From Rotaria sp. Silwood1 (Eukaryota; Rotifera; Eurotatoria; Philodinida; Philodinidae): 64,000 nt of DNA. Shown here in pieces: positions 12,801 through 24,772 of the stretch (positions are counted from its first letter, which is position 1; every line of letters starts with the position of its first letter). The stretch is taken from contig CAJNOP010000062.1 in NCBI GenBank assembly GCA_905250075.1, positions 508,463-572,462 on the forward strand. Direction: 5' to 3'. The position numbers and the translations under genes are program-made. The notes under the pieces are model-generated. The model did not search any database and was not told the origin of the DNA. It saw only the letters and a program-made list of their open reading frames with translations.

Positions 12801-15800
12801 ATATACCTATTGTACCATTACAATTAAATAATGAAACAACAATTAATAGTAATAATAATAATGAATATACAATTAAATTAGATCATGATACAGTTAATCG
12901 ATTTTTAATAAAGAAAGCCACTAAATTAGCTTTAGCTGTTAAAGAAGAACAACGACAGCAACAACCACCACCACCACCACCACCAATTGTACCTTTACCA
13001 ACTCCAACAAATTCTCTTCAACCACCACCAACTATACCAACAACTGAGGATGAAAATGATATGCGTATGAAATAAAATTTCTTTAAATTTTTATACATAT
13101 ATATATATATTTTTTTTTTCTTTCTTAGAAGCTATTTTAGATAATGAAGAATTTTGTAATTTTGTTGAATATATGATGAGTAGTTCAAAAGCAACACAAG
13201 ATCCAATGTTACCACTTTGTATATCTTTATATTATTAATTAAATTATTAAACAAAATCATGTTTTTTTTTCTTTCGTTGTTATCTAGGTGGTCCAACTGA
13301 TATTGAAGATTTTCTTGAATTTATTGAACATCCTGAAACACATAATGAATTACAAGGTAGAACAAAAACAAATTTTTTTTTTAATACCATTTTTTCTTTT
13401 GTTTTTCAGCTGTTGATCTTCTTAATAATTCAAATTCAACGAATCAAAATCCTTCTATATCAAATACAAATAATCCTGTACAAGTTATACAATCTCATCA
13501 AACAACAATGATAACTTCAACAACATCATCTCATCATTCAACAAATACTCAAGTACCATTAGCAACACCTACATCAAATCTTGTTGTTATGGCAACAAAT
13601 GTTAATGATAATTCAAAACAAATTATTAATAATTTAGCAAGAGAAATGATGGAATCAACCGGTTTACATACGACAACAACATCTTCAATTCTGTCACAAA
13701 CAAATATTCAAAGTGCTGGTCTTATTGTTAAACAAGAGTAAGTTTATAAAACAATCATTATTTGTACTAAAGAAACTTTTGTTATTTTCTTTGTTTTTCC
13801 ATTCTGATGAATATAGAAAGAAGAAAAAAATTCATCGGTACATGACACTTGTTTACTTTCGGCTAGAAAATTATTATACGGTTTGACAAACAGAACTAAA
13901 GAAAATTTCATCTAGATTGGACGAAGCTTCGCTAAGATCCAGATTGGAAAATTTTAAATACGATGAGCTCTAGTCGTCTGAAAAATATGTAGGATGCACT
14001 TGTTATTGAATACAAAAAGCTAGAGAATATTATCACGTTTCTTCAGGACGAATATTCAATTCCAATTACAAAATTTTTTTGTGAGCTCGATTGGAACTCG
14101 GACCCGCTCGATAAATATTTTCGAATTTTAAATGACAATTTTAATAATACATTTTCAAGTTGAAAAAAAATGTGAAACCACTGAGTACGTCTTTTTTGAA
14201 AACATCATGGAATCATACGACTTTAAAAATGTGTATGAAAGGAGTGCTAGAACTCTACACATTTACAGCTGTTCATAACTATACGCAAAACATTGGGCTA
14301 TCAAATGCAATCGTTTGAGTTCAGCGGTTTCAAAAATATTATGAACCGAAAGTATCTATCTGATAATTTAACAATTCCAGGTAGTTTTTGTAGCCGCCAA
14401 ACTCTAGCATCACTAGGGAGTATTTCATACCGGAAGTTGGTCTAAAGACGAAGGTGTGCTTTCTTTTATCTTGCAAATAGTTATTCTCTCGTTCTAATTT
14501 CTAATTAATCTCTCCAGAAGAAAATTCAAACAAAAGACTGTATAGTATGATCTATATGAAAAAGAATTCATTCTTTCTATTCGAATTTTTGCGAAAAAAA
14601 AACAAACTTAATATTTCAACATTATCTTAGTTTTATTTTTAAATTTGTTTATTTGGAATTTTCTACTAATTAATTTTTCATAGATATCATGATCATACAC
14701 ATCAACAAAGTCCATTAATGATATCTCAACAACAACAAAATTGGTCTCAACAACAGACAATGTTACGTATGCCATTAATCCCAACAACATCAACACCAAC
14801 ACCAACACCAACACCAGCTAGTACAACTCCAACACAAGATCGATCAGGATCAACAACTGGTGAACATACAAATTTAATGGAACGAACACGTGAAGATGAA
14901 ACATTAGGAACAAATGCAACAATGTCAAATGTTCTTTATTGTAATCTTCATCATCCTGAATTGAAACAACAATTTCCTGGTAAGATAATTAATGAAATTA
15001 TTTTGTGGTTGTTTCGTTTATTCTAAAGCATATTTATTTCAGTATTTCATTATATACCTCAGTGTGAGTAAAGTTCAAGGGAAAACAGAATTATTATTTT
15101 TATTATTATTTCTATGATTTTTTAAAACTTTATTTCGTACAGAAGAAAAAAAAAACTTTTTTATGTTTAATTTGTTTTTCTTAAGATTTCAATGAACGAT
15201 TTAAACAAATGAAAAAAATTTGGCGTAAAGTTCCAACAGATGCTAAACAAACTTACACTCAACGAGCACGTCTTAATCGAACAAAACGACGTGCATTAAA
15301 AAGTACAACAAGTCAATCATCAACAACATCAAAAGGTACAAAAAGAAAAAATTCTTCAAAACAACAATCAAGTGAACCTGAAGATAATAATAATGATATT
15401 GGAGCTGGTAGTGAAAGTCGTTCATCAACACCATCATCATCAACAACAAATGAAACAACAACAGCAGCAGCAACAACAACAGTTGTTGTTCATCCAAATG
15501 AACATCAAGAACATCCAACAACCACACATATTTATCAACAATCAAGACAAATGTATTCACCTGGAAGTAGTAATTTAATGGTGTCAACACCAAATAATCC
15601 TACGAATTTTCATCATCAACCTTATGCAACACAACAACAACAAATGCAAAGACCACAACAACAAGGGTAAGATTTTGTGTAGAATTAACTGAATATCTTT
15701 CCTTTTGTTTTAAAAGTATCACTATTAATCTTTCATCTTTGTATATTGTGCATCATATTCATTTACCATCTCTGTTCATATGTTTGTTTTATGTAGTCTC

Positions 15801-18800
15801 ACTCAGGAGAAAACTATCCAAACTAACACTCGCTGTTTCATCTTATATAAGGCCTACAAAGAAAAGCTCCGTGAGACTATTGAAACTTTAGAAGGATTCG
15901 CTTCCATAGGCTTTTATGATCAAGTTCAGAATAAAAAATTTAATATCTTTCATAGATATAATACATCGGTTTCTGCACCCACTGGTTATCCGCCACAACA
16001 ACGATTTAATTTTCCACCACAACAACAAGTACAACCACAGCAGCAACAACAACAACAATCTCAAAATTCACCTTATTTTGAATATACACCATCAACACCA
16101 CGTCCTGTACCTCATCAAACATCATCAACTGAATCAACACCTATTCTTCATTCGAATACAACAACAAATACAAATCCAATACGTAAATCAACTTCATCAT
16201 CAGATGCTACAACACCATATCATCATGTATCGCCTATGGATGAAACATCTCCATATCATCAACAACAATCACCATATACAAATCAAAATCAAATGAAACC
16301 ACAGCAACAGCAACAACAATTATTACCCCGTGGTATGACACCAAGACCACAACAAATAATGCCAAGATTTCCACAACAAGATACAACTAATTTTGTTCGT
16401 ACACCATCATCAGCAGGTGCTCCTGGTCAACCAACAAGATTTATATTTGCATCACCACCTAATCAACAAACACAACAACAAACAACACATTATGTGCAAT
16501 ATACACAACAAGGACAAGGACAACATACTGTTGTTGTACAACAAGGAACAAATGAAACATTTCAAAGAATGGTATTATCTATTTTAGAAAATTTTATTCA
16601 TTCAATATAAATTTCTTGTCTCTTTTGGTTTTGTTTAGTCTGAAAGTCCAGCTCATCAACATATGCAACAACAACATCAATTATCACCTCAATTTAGTCC
16701 TCATCATCATCCAATGACACCAAATCCTCAACAACATCCAATGGCTATGCAACAACAACAGCAACAACTTCATATGTCTCCATATTCATCTCAACAGCAA
16801 CAATCAATGCATCATCCACATTCACAACAAACACAACATTCACCAACAATTGTTGTTCAACCACCACCACCACAATTTTCTCCATCATCTGTTCATCATC
16901 ATCAATTAACATTAACAACAACAAGTGGTCATCAATCACCACCAAATGATCCTAATAAACGACAAATACAAATGCAAAAACCACCACAACAACAATTACT
17001 TGTTAAACATGAAACTGTGTCATATGATGAACAACAAATTAAAACTGAAGTACATGATGATTCATTAAATGAATCAATCAATACAAGTAAAATTCGTGCT
17101 GATCCATATCAATGTAAGTCGAAAAAGAAATATCTAATATTCAATTTTGTTTTTTTTACTTCAAAAATTTCATTAATCTTTCAATGAATTATTCTTACCC
17201 TCAATCAAGAAATACACTACTATGTATTTTTGTCGTTCTTAAGACTATACATCTGAAATTTTTAGCAGATGTGCTACCTTAAACGTGTAAGCTAACGAGC
17301 TCGGCCTGGTCTTGAGTGTTTGAGTTCAAGGAAAGTTAAAATATTCGATAGCTCTTTTCACTATGAATTCTATAGATCAAGAAGGTAAGCAGTTTAGGAT
17401 CTAATACCAGATAATGTTATGTTCGCCAACTTATTTTACTGTTTTAAGCCGCAGGACTCATAGTAAGAAGTATTGTTATGGATCATAACTTCTCTTTAAA
17501 CTCTAGCAAGCTGGTCTTACTGACCTATATTTCTAAATTAGTCTATAAATTCAAATTTCACATGTCTAAATCTTAAAAATGACTAACACTAGAGTCTCTT
17601 CAGGAGTCAAATTGCTTTTCCATGGACATGATCTTCATTTGATGAATAATAGAAAAGTCTAGAATGGTATGGGTTTTTCAGGTCTTCGTTTATGAGTTTA
17701 ACTTCTCGATAACCTCTTAAATATTACTGTCTTCAGGTTGATGACAAGCAGAATGCAAGAATTTTTTTCTTTCTGTCGTATCGATACACAGTTATGAAAC
17801 GAAATATTTATCAATACGACTGTATCAATCAACATTTCATATACGATAAAATATAAATATACAGAGATGATTTAAGACAATTAGAACGCAAGAATTGTCA
17901 GTATCCAAGATTGTAACAGCTATTTTATTGGACAAGTTGTAACTTCTTTAGTATTTCCTACTGTGTGATATTCAATATTGGAAATTTTGTTCCCACTCAA
18001 TACAATAATCTTAATTGATTCAATCTAAGAATTTTCTAACTTTTAGCTGTACCACCTCATGTTCTTGAACAAATCGATGAAGTTATAAGCGATGTTATTT
18101 CCGGTGCCGGTATGATTCCTCATGAAGTATCTTCTAACACTCATCCACCATCCACACCTGTTCAAATAGTTCCATTAACTCAATCTAAAATTCAACCTCA
18201 ACATATGATTACAACTCATCATCCATATGTTCAACAACAACAACAAATACATGAATGGTCTAATTATCAACAACAACCAACATTAAATATAGCTGCTATG
18301 CGTGGTCCACCATCATATACACATTATCATTCACAACAACAACAACATCATCATGATCTTTTACCAGCAACAACAAATGTTATTAATACAGCTGGTGTAC
18401 CACATCCGGAACAACAACAAATTGTTGCTGAACGTATATCATCTATTTTAGCATCATCACCACATGAACAACAACAAACAAATGTATCACAAACACCGAT
18501 ACAAATAAAACGTGCTTGGCCAATGAATCAACATCAACAAAGTGATAGTCATTTTCTTGGTAAGTGAATAAAACATTTTATTTTTCCTTTTTTCGATTCG
18601 ATTCAATCATAACAGATCTATTTTCACATCCAACAATAATGACAATCGCCGTAAATGGCGATGGTGAGTCCAAAGTAATAAAATGAAAATCGACCAAAAA
18701 AAAAGCAACTCGAAAGCTATTTGCTCATGCTGCTCCATCCGAAAAAAAAACTAATTAGTTTACAATTATTATTGCCGTTTTGCTTGAGCCTGACATTTGT

Positions 18801-20879
18801 ATTTAAAATTATAAATATGGGAAAATGGGGATTATTAAATATAAACAAAATCATTTTCATTTTATATTTTTTTTATTATTCTTCATATATTTAGCTGTAT
18901 CGTCCACTGATCCATCAATTTCCCTTGAAGATTTACTCGAACGAGATTTCAAAGATAAACAACAACAGCAGCAACAACAGCAACAACAACAACAACAACA
19001 ATCATCTACTTCAAATGAATGGACAGTTGAACGTAATACAAAATCTTCAACAAATTCTACAACACAACAAACACCATTAACACTTGCACATGCTGTTCAT
19101 CTTCTTCAACAAGCTATAACACATCCATTATATCAACAGTCTCCACCACCAGAATTAAGTGGTCTTGTTAGTGTTGGACGTGATAATGATTTAACAAAAA
19201 TTGATGCTAATATAAATGAAGAACAATTTGAACGTTATGCTCGTTGGTTAAAACAACGCCGAGAAATAAATAGTTTAAGAATCAAAGCTGATGAAACAAA
19301 TTTAGCAGATATTAAAAAAAAGAGAAATATTTTACTTAAAAAACAAAAACAAGTAAGAAAAATAAACAACAAAAATTTGCAATTAATTAAATCTTTATTT
19401 TCATTAAAGTTGATCCTTTGACTGAAAAATCTAATAAAATAATCCAGATATTTGATACATAGTTCCTAAGATCGATCTCTTAAAGTTATTCAGATTTTCT
19501 TACAACTGGAGGGTTCAACTAGTTGGATCTGAGATCGACCTAACACGAACTATATTCTAAAATCAATGGTCAAATATACTAATTACTGCATTTTAAAGTC
19601 ACTACTGTGGTCTCCCTCAGAAACATAACGAAAACTCATTTTCAAAATTTTGACTTGAAACTTTGTGTAGCCCATAGCCTTACCGAGAAAAGTTTATTGT
19701 GAAAACTTAAAAGTATTTTATTGTTCGTACCCTAAGATACAGCTATAATAAAAGCTTATGTAATATACCAGCTGATTTGATGTTCTTATTCCAGGGAAAA
19801 GACCTATCTCTAGGCAAAGTCTGAGATCGAAATTTGAACATAAGTGTTCCTAAGGTAAACCATGCCATAGTTATCCTGTAGTCAATTGAAATTCATGCAG
19901 TAGGTAAATCAGAACATGTTTTCTACTTGAGCCAAATTAAATCATATTATTAATATAAAAATAAAAAAAATTTCTTGTATATATTTAGTCTTTATGTACA
20001 CCTGAAGAAGAACAAGAAATGCCACGTTTATCTCAACAACAAACAGAATATTCACGTACATTAACAGCAATGCGTAAAGAACGAAAACAATTCGATGAAT
20101 TAGAACAAGCTTTTCTTGTTTATAAACAAAGTCGTTTAAATGCTTTATATCCTCCAAAATTATCACCTGTATCAACTGAACAACATCCAGAAACAATTGT
20201 TCGGTAATATTAGAAAAAATAATAATAATTTTTTTAATTTTACATATAAAAATTTCTTTCTTTCCCTATTAGTATGATGTCAATGACGAATACTCCTCAG
20301 ACATCTATTCAACCATTACAACGATTTCTTTCTGAACATCCTTCAACAACAATGACATTTACATCAACATCAAATCCGGTATGTGTTATTCATTAAATTT
20401 TAAAAATAAATCTTTACATAAATTTTTTTTTCTCTATTTAGGATGAACAAGAAGATTTTACTGCTGATGATCAAACATCATTATCACCATCAATTTCAAC
20501 TGATTTACAACAAAAACAAACAGCATATGTACAACAAGAAAATAAATTGATTAGTAAGTTATTTTTTATTGAAAAATAAAATGAAATTTTTTTTTGTTAA
20601 TTTTAATTAGATTCAACATTACCATCATTACATAGTTCATCATCACCATCATCTTCATTTTTAACACCAATGCAACCATTCTCATCATCAAATAATGACC
20701 CATCATTATCATCAATTGAACATCATCAAATGACAAGTAGTCCTAATCATGAAAATGAAACAATACCATTTGAACCATGTCGAACATCACCACATGCTCC
20801 CAATGATGACGAATCTGTAACTGCAACATCAGTTAAATTAAACATTCAATCGAATGTTGTTGATGTGCTTGAGCAATGA
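6802..20879 (+). CDS. Lpt: KMT2C/D N-terminal-half homologue (ePHD, six PHDs, AT-hook, HMG box), Lpt-like
   Basis: Nuclear chromatin reader expected to serve a COMPASS-like H3K4 methyltransferase at enhancers. There are 23 exons: 6802-6947, 7018-7243, 8028-8190, 8251-8852, 9476-9865, 9925-10083, 10154-10420, 10483-10664, 11753-12501, 12555-13064, 13129-13218, 13288-13356, 13410-13737, 14684-14979, 15186-15666, 15956-16571, 16639-17113, 18047-18559, 18895-19352, 19989-20203, 20273-20378, 20442-20553, 20611-20879. Every junction is GT-AG, and the 7,422 nt equal 2,473 codons plus TGA. Domains: extended PHD (residues about 10-175, with WVHERCVKWS and CPQH), three PHDs (about 182-350), AT-hook RGRPPK (about 545), three PHDs (about 616-803), HMG box (about 1393-1440, WRKVPTDAKQTY and ARLNR), Gln-rich tracts, and a coiled coil (about 2195-2310, WLKQRREI ... 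RKERKQFDELEQ). This order matches KMT2C/D and Drosophila Lpt. FYRN, FYRC and SET are absent. The upstream in-frame Met at 6754 would add a hydrophobic leader unsuited to a nuclear protein, so 6802 was chosen. Confidence 0.9.
8853..9475 (+). other. Long intron 4 of the Lpt-like gene
   Basis: A 623-bp intron between the exon carrying PHDs 1-3 and the linker exon. It starts GTAAGT and ends with a T-rich tract and TAG. No family-specific ORF or repeat was seen. It is one of six introns above 600 bp in a gene whose other introns are mostly 50-70 bp. The others are 7244-8027, 10665-11752, 13738-14683, 17114-18046 and 19353-19988, and I see no identifiable coding content in them. Confidence 0.6.
15797..15955 (+). 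CDS. Possible in-frame alternative 5' extension of Lpt-like exon 16
   Basis: Upstream of the favoured exon 16 acceptor (AG at 15954-15955) there is a second acceptor (ATGTAG, AG at 15795-15796) with the same phase. Using it would add exactly 159 nt (53 residues) without a stop, including the charged helical-looking stretch KAYKEKLRETIETLEGF. The segment is richer in C/G-ending codons than the surrounding exons and is not Gln-rich, unlike the neighbouring sequence. It could be a retained or cassette coding segment, a recently exonised insertion, or a chance open intron. The interruption-free frame and matching phase are seen directly; use in mRNA is inference. Confidence 0.35.
18961..19000 (+). 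repeat. CAA/CAG polyglutamine tract in Lpt-like exon 19
   Basis: A run of mixed CAA and CAG codons gives about 14 consecutive Gln residues. It is the longest of many Gln tracts in exons 15-19 (others near 16027-16060, 16300-16320 and 16749-16770). Mixed codons suggest a selected or old tract rather than a fresh single-triplet expansion. Such tracts are common in KMT2C/D-type coactivators. Confidence 0.85.
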
Positions 20880-23786
20880 TCTTCGTTTTTCTTTTTGATG
20901 TTGTTGTCTTGGTCTTTTTTTCTTTTTTTTTGGTCTCTCTTTCTCTTAATATTATTTATGTATTTGTCTCATCACACAGTGAACAACAAATTGTCTTGTA
21001 TAAAATATTTGTTTGTCTTTGGTTTTTTTTTGATATTCATAAAAGTTAGCAACAATTCTTCTTTTGTTTTTTGTGTTTCTTTCTTACTCGCAGTGCTTTT
21101 TTGTTTCTTCATCTTCATAATACATAGACCATTCTCGTTTAATATATACTCATTTATTTACACATATTGTCTCTTTTCCTTTAAGTACGATGAATGGAAA
21201 ATTCTTTGTTTTTTTCTCTTCTTTTTGAATTATTCAATAAACTTGCACACAATTGTCTGTCTTGCAATCTAAATCAAGTTTTTTTTTTCTAATATATACT
21301 TATGTATTGAAAAAAACAGAATCTTCAATAAGGTTTATTATTCATGATGGGTTAAAAACAAAAGTGAAGTAATTCGCTGTAGCATTGAATGTCGTGCTCC
21401 GATCAGAATTCATTGACATATATGGAGATACTTTTGCAGTCACAGTATGGTTTTTTAAAGATTCGTTTCATATGAAAAAAAGTATACCATTTAGTTTCTT
21501 CCATAAACAGCAACAAAACAAAAAAGAGATCATCTGAAATTCTACAATGAAGCAAGTGATTCAGGATTCGTTTGGTATCTTTGGTTTTCATTCCTATGCT
21601 TTTATATAAATTAGCAGTTTGAAAAAGTAACATTATTATAAAATGTCAAGATCTCATGAAATTCCAGGTTTGGTCTAGGTATGATCTCATATCCGGATGC
21701 ATGCTTCAAGCTGGGTCGGACTCCAGGAACCTGATCCGATTGCTAGACACCGGAAGGTATTCGAGTGAGTATCTACTTTTATAAAACTGAAATTTTATTG
21801 TCTAATATGTATATTTAACTCTAAAGTTCAACCTGAATGAGAGATGATTAATTATGAATTGAGCCAAATTTTTTTAAGTTACTGCAAATTGAAGATTATT
21901 TGTTGTCTGCATTATTGAAATATTCATCGTACGCATACTATTCAATTATGAAGTTGATACTAGTATTAAATCTATTGTTTTTTTCTAGTCTATAAATAAA
22001 TAATTTTCTAACAGGTATATATCGATTAACTAAGAAAAATAAAAACACTGTTTTTTTTTGATAAACAAAAACTCATTCTTATACTTGAATTTTACCAAAA
22101 TTATTAATAAATCATTTAGACAATACAAAAGGAACATAACACGATATGCTTTCAATAAAGGAAGAAACGAACATGTTATTGCTGATAAAGCAGCCATAGC
22201 AGTCAACAACTCTTTGTTTTCTTTTTTTCAATTACTTCCAATATGTTAAAAGCTATATGTATTGGTGGATGCTGAAATTCAATCGATTCTCTCAAATTTT
22301 ACGTTTCTTCAAACCAGCAGACAATTGGTAGCGAGCAAAACAATGAAAAGTTGTCTTTTTAACACAATAAATACTATGTTTGATGTATTATCTGGTATTG
22401 CTGTAGGCATATTTTTGCTGTTTATACAGTTGTTTCAGTAACGGTCCCCTCGTAAGAAAAAAACAATGTTTTTCTTGAACATCCGATATTGACGAAATTT
22501 CTGGTATAGATACATCTCTAGCATGGAATCTCTTAGTAAAATTTTCAGTTGGATACATAGATTCTACGAGGAATTAGCTTCAGATTATGAGTTAAAATAC
22601 AGGTGTCTGTGCGTCTCAAATATTTTTACGGTTTCAAATCTTAGAAAGTTAGAATTAGTTGTAAAATGTAGGCGAGATGTGGTGCTATAACCCAATAGAA
22701 CCTGATTTTTATATTTTTTCCTGGTTTGTGTTTCTCGAAAATTCCTTTGGCGTAAAGTACAAAAAATATCACAGAGTGTAGATCCAGAACGGTTAGTTTT
22801 TCGTAATCATTACAGGACAGATCGAAAAATTCGACTCTGTTAAGTTGTAGAACTGATATTTGCTTTCATTTTGACACCAAACTCAGCTTTCTAGCGTTAG
22901 AAATGGTGGAGAAATCTAAGACACATGAAAACGTCAAAATTAAAAATCCTATTGTGAAGAAAACGTAAAATAAGTTTCAAGACTTTATTACGCTTATCAG
23001 AGTCTCAACAAAAATAACCTAAAAAAACTAAAAATTCCTCTACATCAATAAATATTATGTAGAAACAATATTTTCAAATAATCTAAAACATTTCAAAATA
23101 TATTATATTTATCATGATTAAAAATGTGATGAAGAAAATTTTAGCAAAAACAAAAAAAGTAAACAGTGATTCATACTCTATTTTACATTGATGAAATAAG
23201 AGTGAAAAATCTTTGATTATTTACTCTGCCAACGTAGATTTAGTATTGCTAAATCTTCTTATAAAATTCGTAAATTAGATATCGTACTCTCTCTAACGAG
23301 CTATAAATTACAAAATCGATAAATTTAATCGAACGTGGTTTTTCCTGAGGGAAAGAGAAGGCTTAATGAAGTAATATCTTCGCGAATGAATAGGTATTAA
23401 AAAAAATTTTCTTACAACAACACAAAAGTATCTTTGAATTCATTTCATAACATTTGCATGTTATTATAATGAAAGAAAGTTTTCTCGGCTATTGTAACAT
23501 ACAATAGATTGTTTTGTATGGTGAAAGAAGACTAATATAGGACGAATAAATCAATAAAAGAAACTTTTTTTTATGTGACTAGATTTTTTTCAACATAATT
23601 ACATACAAATCGGATATCTAGAAATGTTGCTTCAATCGCAGAAATAAATGAATGTTTGGCTATTCTTACAAACTAAACAAGAATTCTAATAAAACTATAC
23701 AATCATTTCGATCGCCACCTTTTTTTTTAATAAAAAGATCTAAGCACAAAATTGAATAATTGAGTTTTTCTTTTAAATACAATACA
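20880..23786. other. 3' UTR of the Lpt-like gene and intergenic region
   Basis: About 2.9 kb. The first 400 bp is very T-rich and contains AATAAA at about 21236-21241, a plausible poly(A) signal for the upstream gene. A 125-codon hydrophobic ORF (20895-21272) is the translation of this T-rich tract and is not taken as a gene. A locally GC-richer stretch near 21690-21760 looks like an old repeat fragment. No FYRN, FYRC or SET-like coding sequence was found here on either strand. Confidence 0.6.
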
Positions 23787-24772
23787 ATGACAGAAGTTTC
23801 AATTGAACTAAATTCATCATATCTTAATATTGACGTTGAACATCAAGTAGGAAAAATTAGTATTTCATTTTAATTCATAATGAATAGAAAATTGTTTGAA
23901 ATTCTCAACAGCAAGCTGATGAAAACACTACTGCATCGACAACATGGCGTCAAGAATCACATACAATTGATCCGTCTTCTAAAACAGTCTCAACACCATC
24001 AGATAAATATATACAACCAAAGTCATTAGCTTCGACGTAGGATTTAACTAGAAATATTCTCAAGAATACATCTCTTCTTTGCTTTTTTCAATCTCAAAGA
24101 TCATCAAGAAATTTTATCGAACAATTTAATATTACACGAAGAAAAATCATTGTGTTCAGTGTCATCACTCTACTCATTACAGTAATAATTGTATTGATTA
24201 TTATAAAATTTACTGTTGTCGATTCTCATTCTACAACAAACGAAAACAACACATCAAAAACAAGTTTATATTCAAGTGAAAAAATAATTTTCTAGCAATA
24301 CATTGATTTAATTGATGGATGTTTAGGTACAAGAATACCAATGCTGACAACATCAACAATCTATGATGTTGGTAATGGTGGCACTAGTAATGATCCACCT
24401 TGTTCATCATATACAGTTGTTAACGATCCTTTGCGCAGTATAGCTACATCTGGAATAGGTGGTTCATGTGATAATGGTCCCTTATTTAATACAAGTATTG
24501 GTGGCAGATGGATTCGATTTATCGGTACAGGAGGTACTACCATACCTCTGACACCACCAGGAATATATCATTGTGGTGCTTTTCTAGCAGGATGGTATAA
24601 TGGAACATCATCATCAATAGTAGGAACAATAGTTAGAGGGAATGCATGTTTCGACGGACCGAGCTATACCTGTGTATTCTGGTCTTCCATTGCAGTTGTG
24701 TATTGTAACAGTTTTTATGTTTATTTTTTGCCACCTTTGAGTATGTGTAATGCACGTTATTGCACAACATGA
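23787..24772 (+). CDS. Type II membrane protein with uromodulin/D8C-like ectodomain
   Basis: Four exons: 23787-23846, 23912-24036, 24100-24275 (alternative donor at 24263) and 24327-24772, with phases 0, 2, 1, ending in TGA at 24770-24772. The N-terminal cytoplasmic tail of about 75 residues is Ser/Thr-rich. One membrane helix follows a basic stop-transfer cluster (TRRKIIVFSVITLLITVIIV). After a short Thr/Asn-rich stalk comes an ectodomain of about 145 residues. Its pattern is that of the Cys-rich D8C domain of uromodulin, GP2 and related proteins: CSSYTVVNDPLRS, then SCD, GGRWIRFIGTGG, CGAFLAGWYNG, RGNACF, CNSFYVYFLPPLSMC and YCTT. The domain is associated with extracellular adhesion or lectin-like roles; the role here is unknown. 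Both exon 3 donors are phase 1 and give in-frame products differing by four residues. Confidence 0.8.

Noticed and set aside
15273..15593. 106-codon minus ORF rich in Leu
   Set aside because: It is the antisense shadow of the low-complexity Thr/Gln region of the Lpt-like exon 15.
20895..21272. 125-codon hydrophobic plus-strand ORF
   Set aside because: It is the translation of a T-rich 3' UTR (Phe/Leu runs) that includes a poly(A) signal, with no independent support.
24361..24543. 60-codon minus ORF
   Set aside because: It is antisense to the D8C-like exon, which has clear family motifs.
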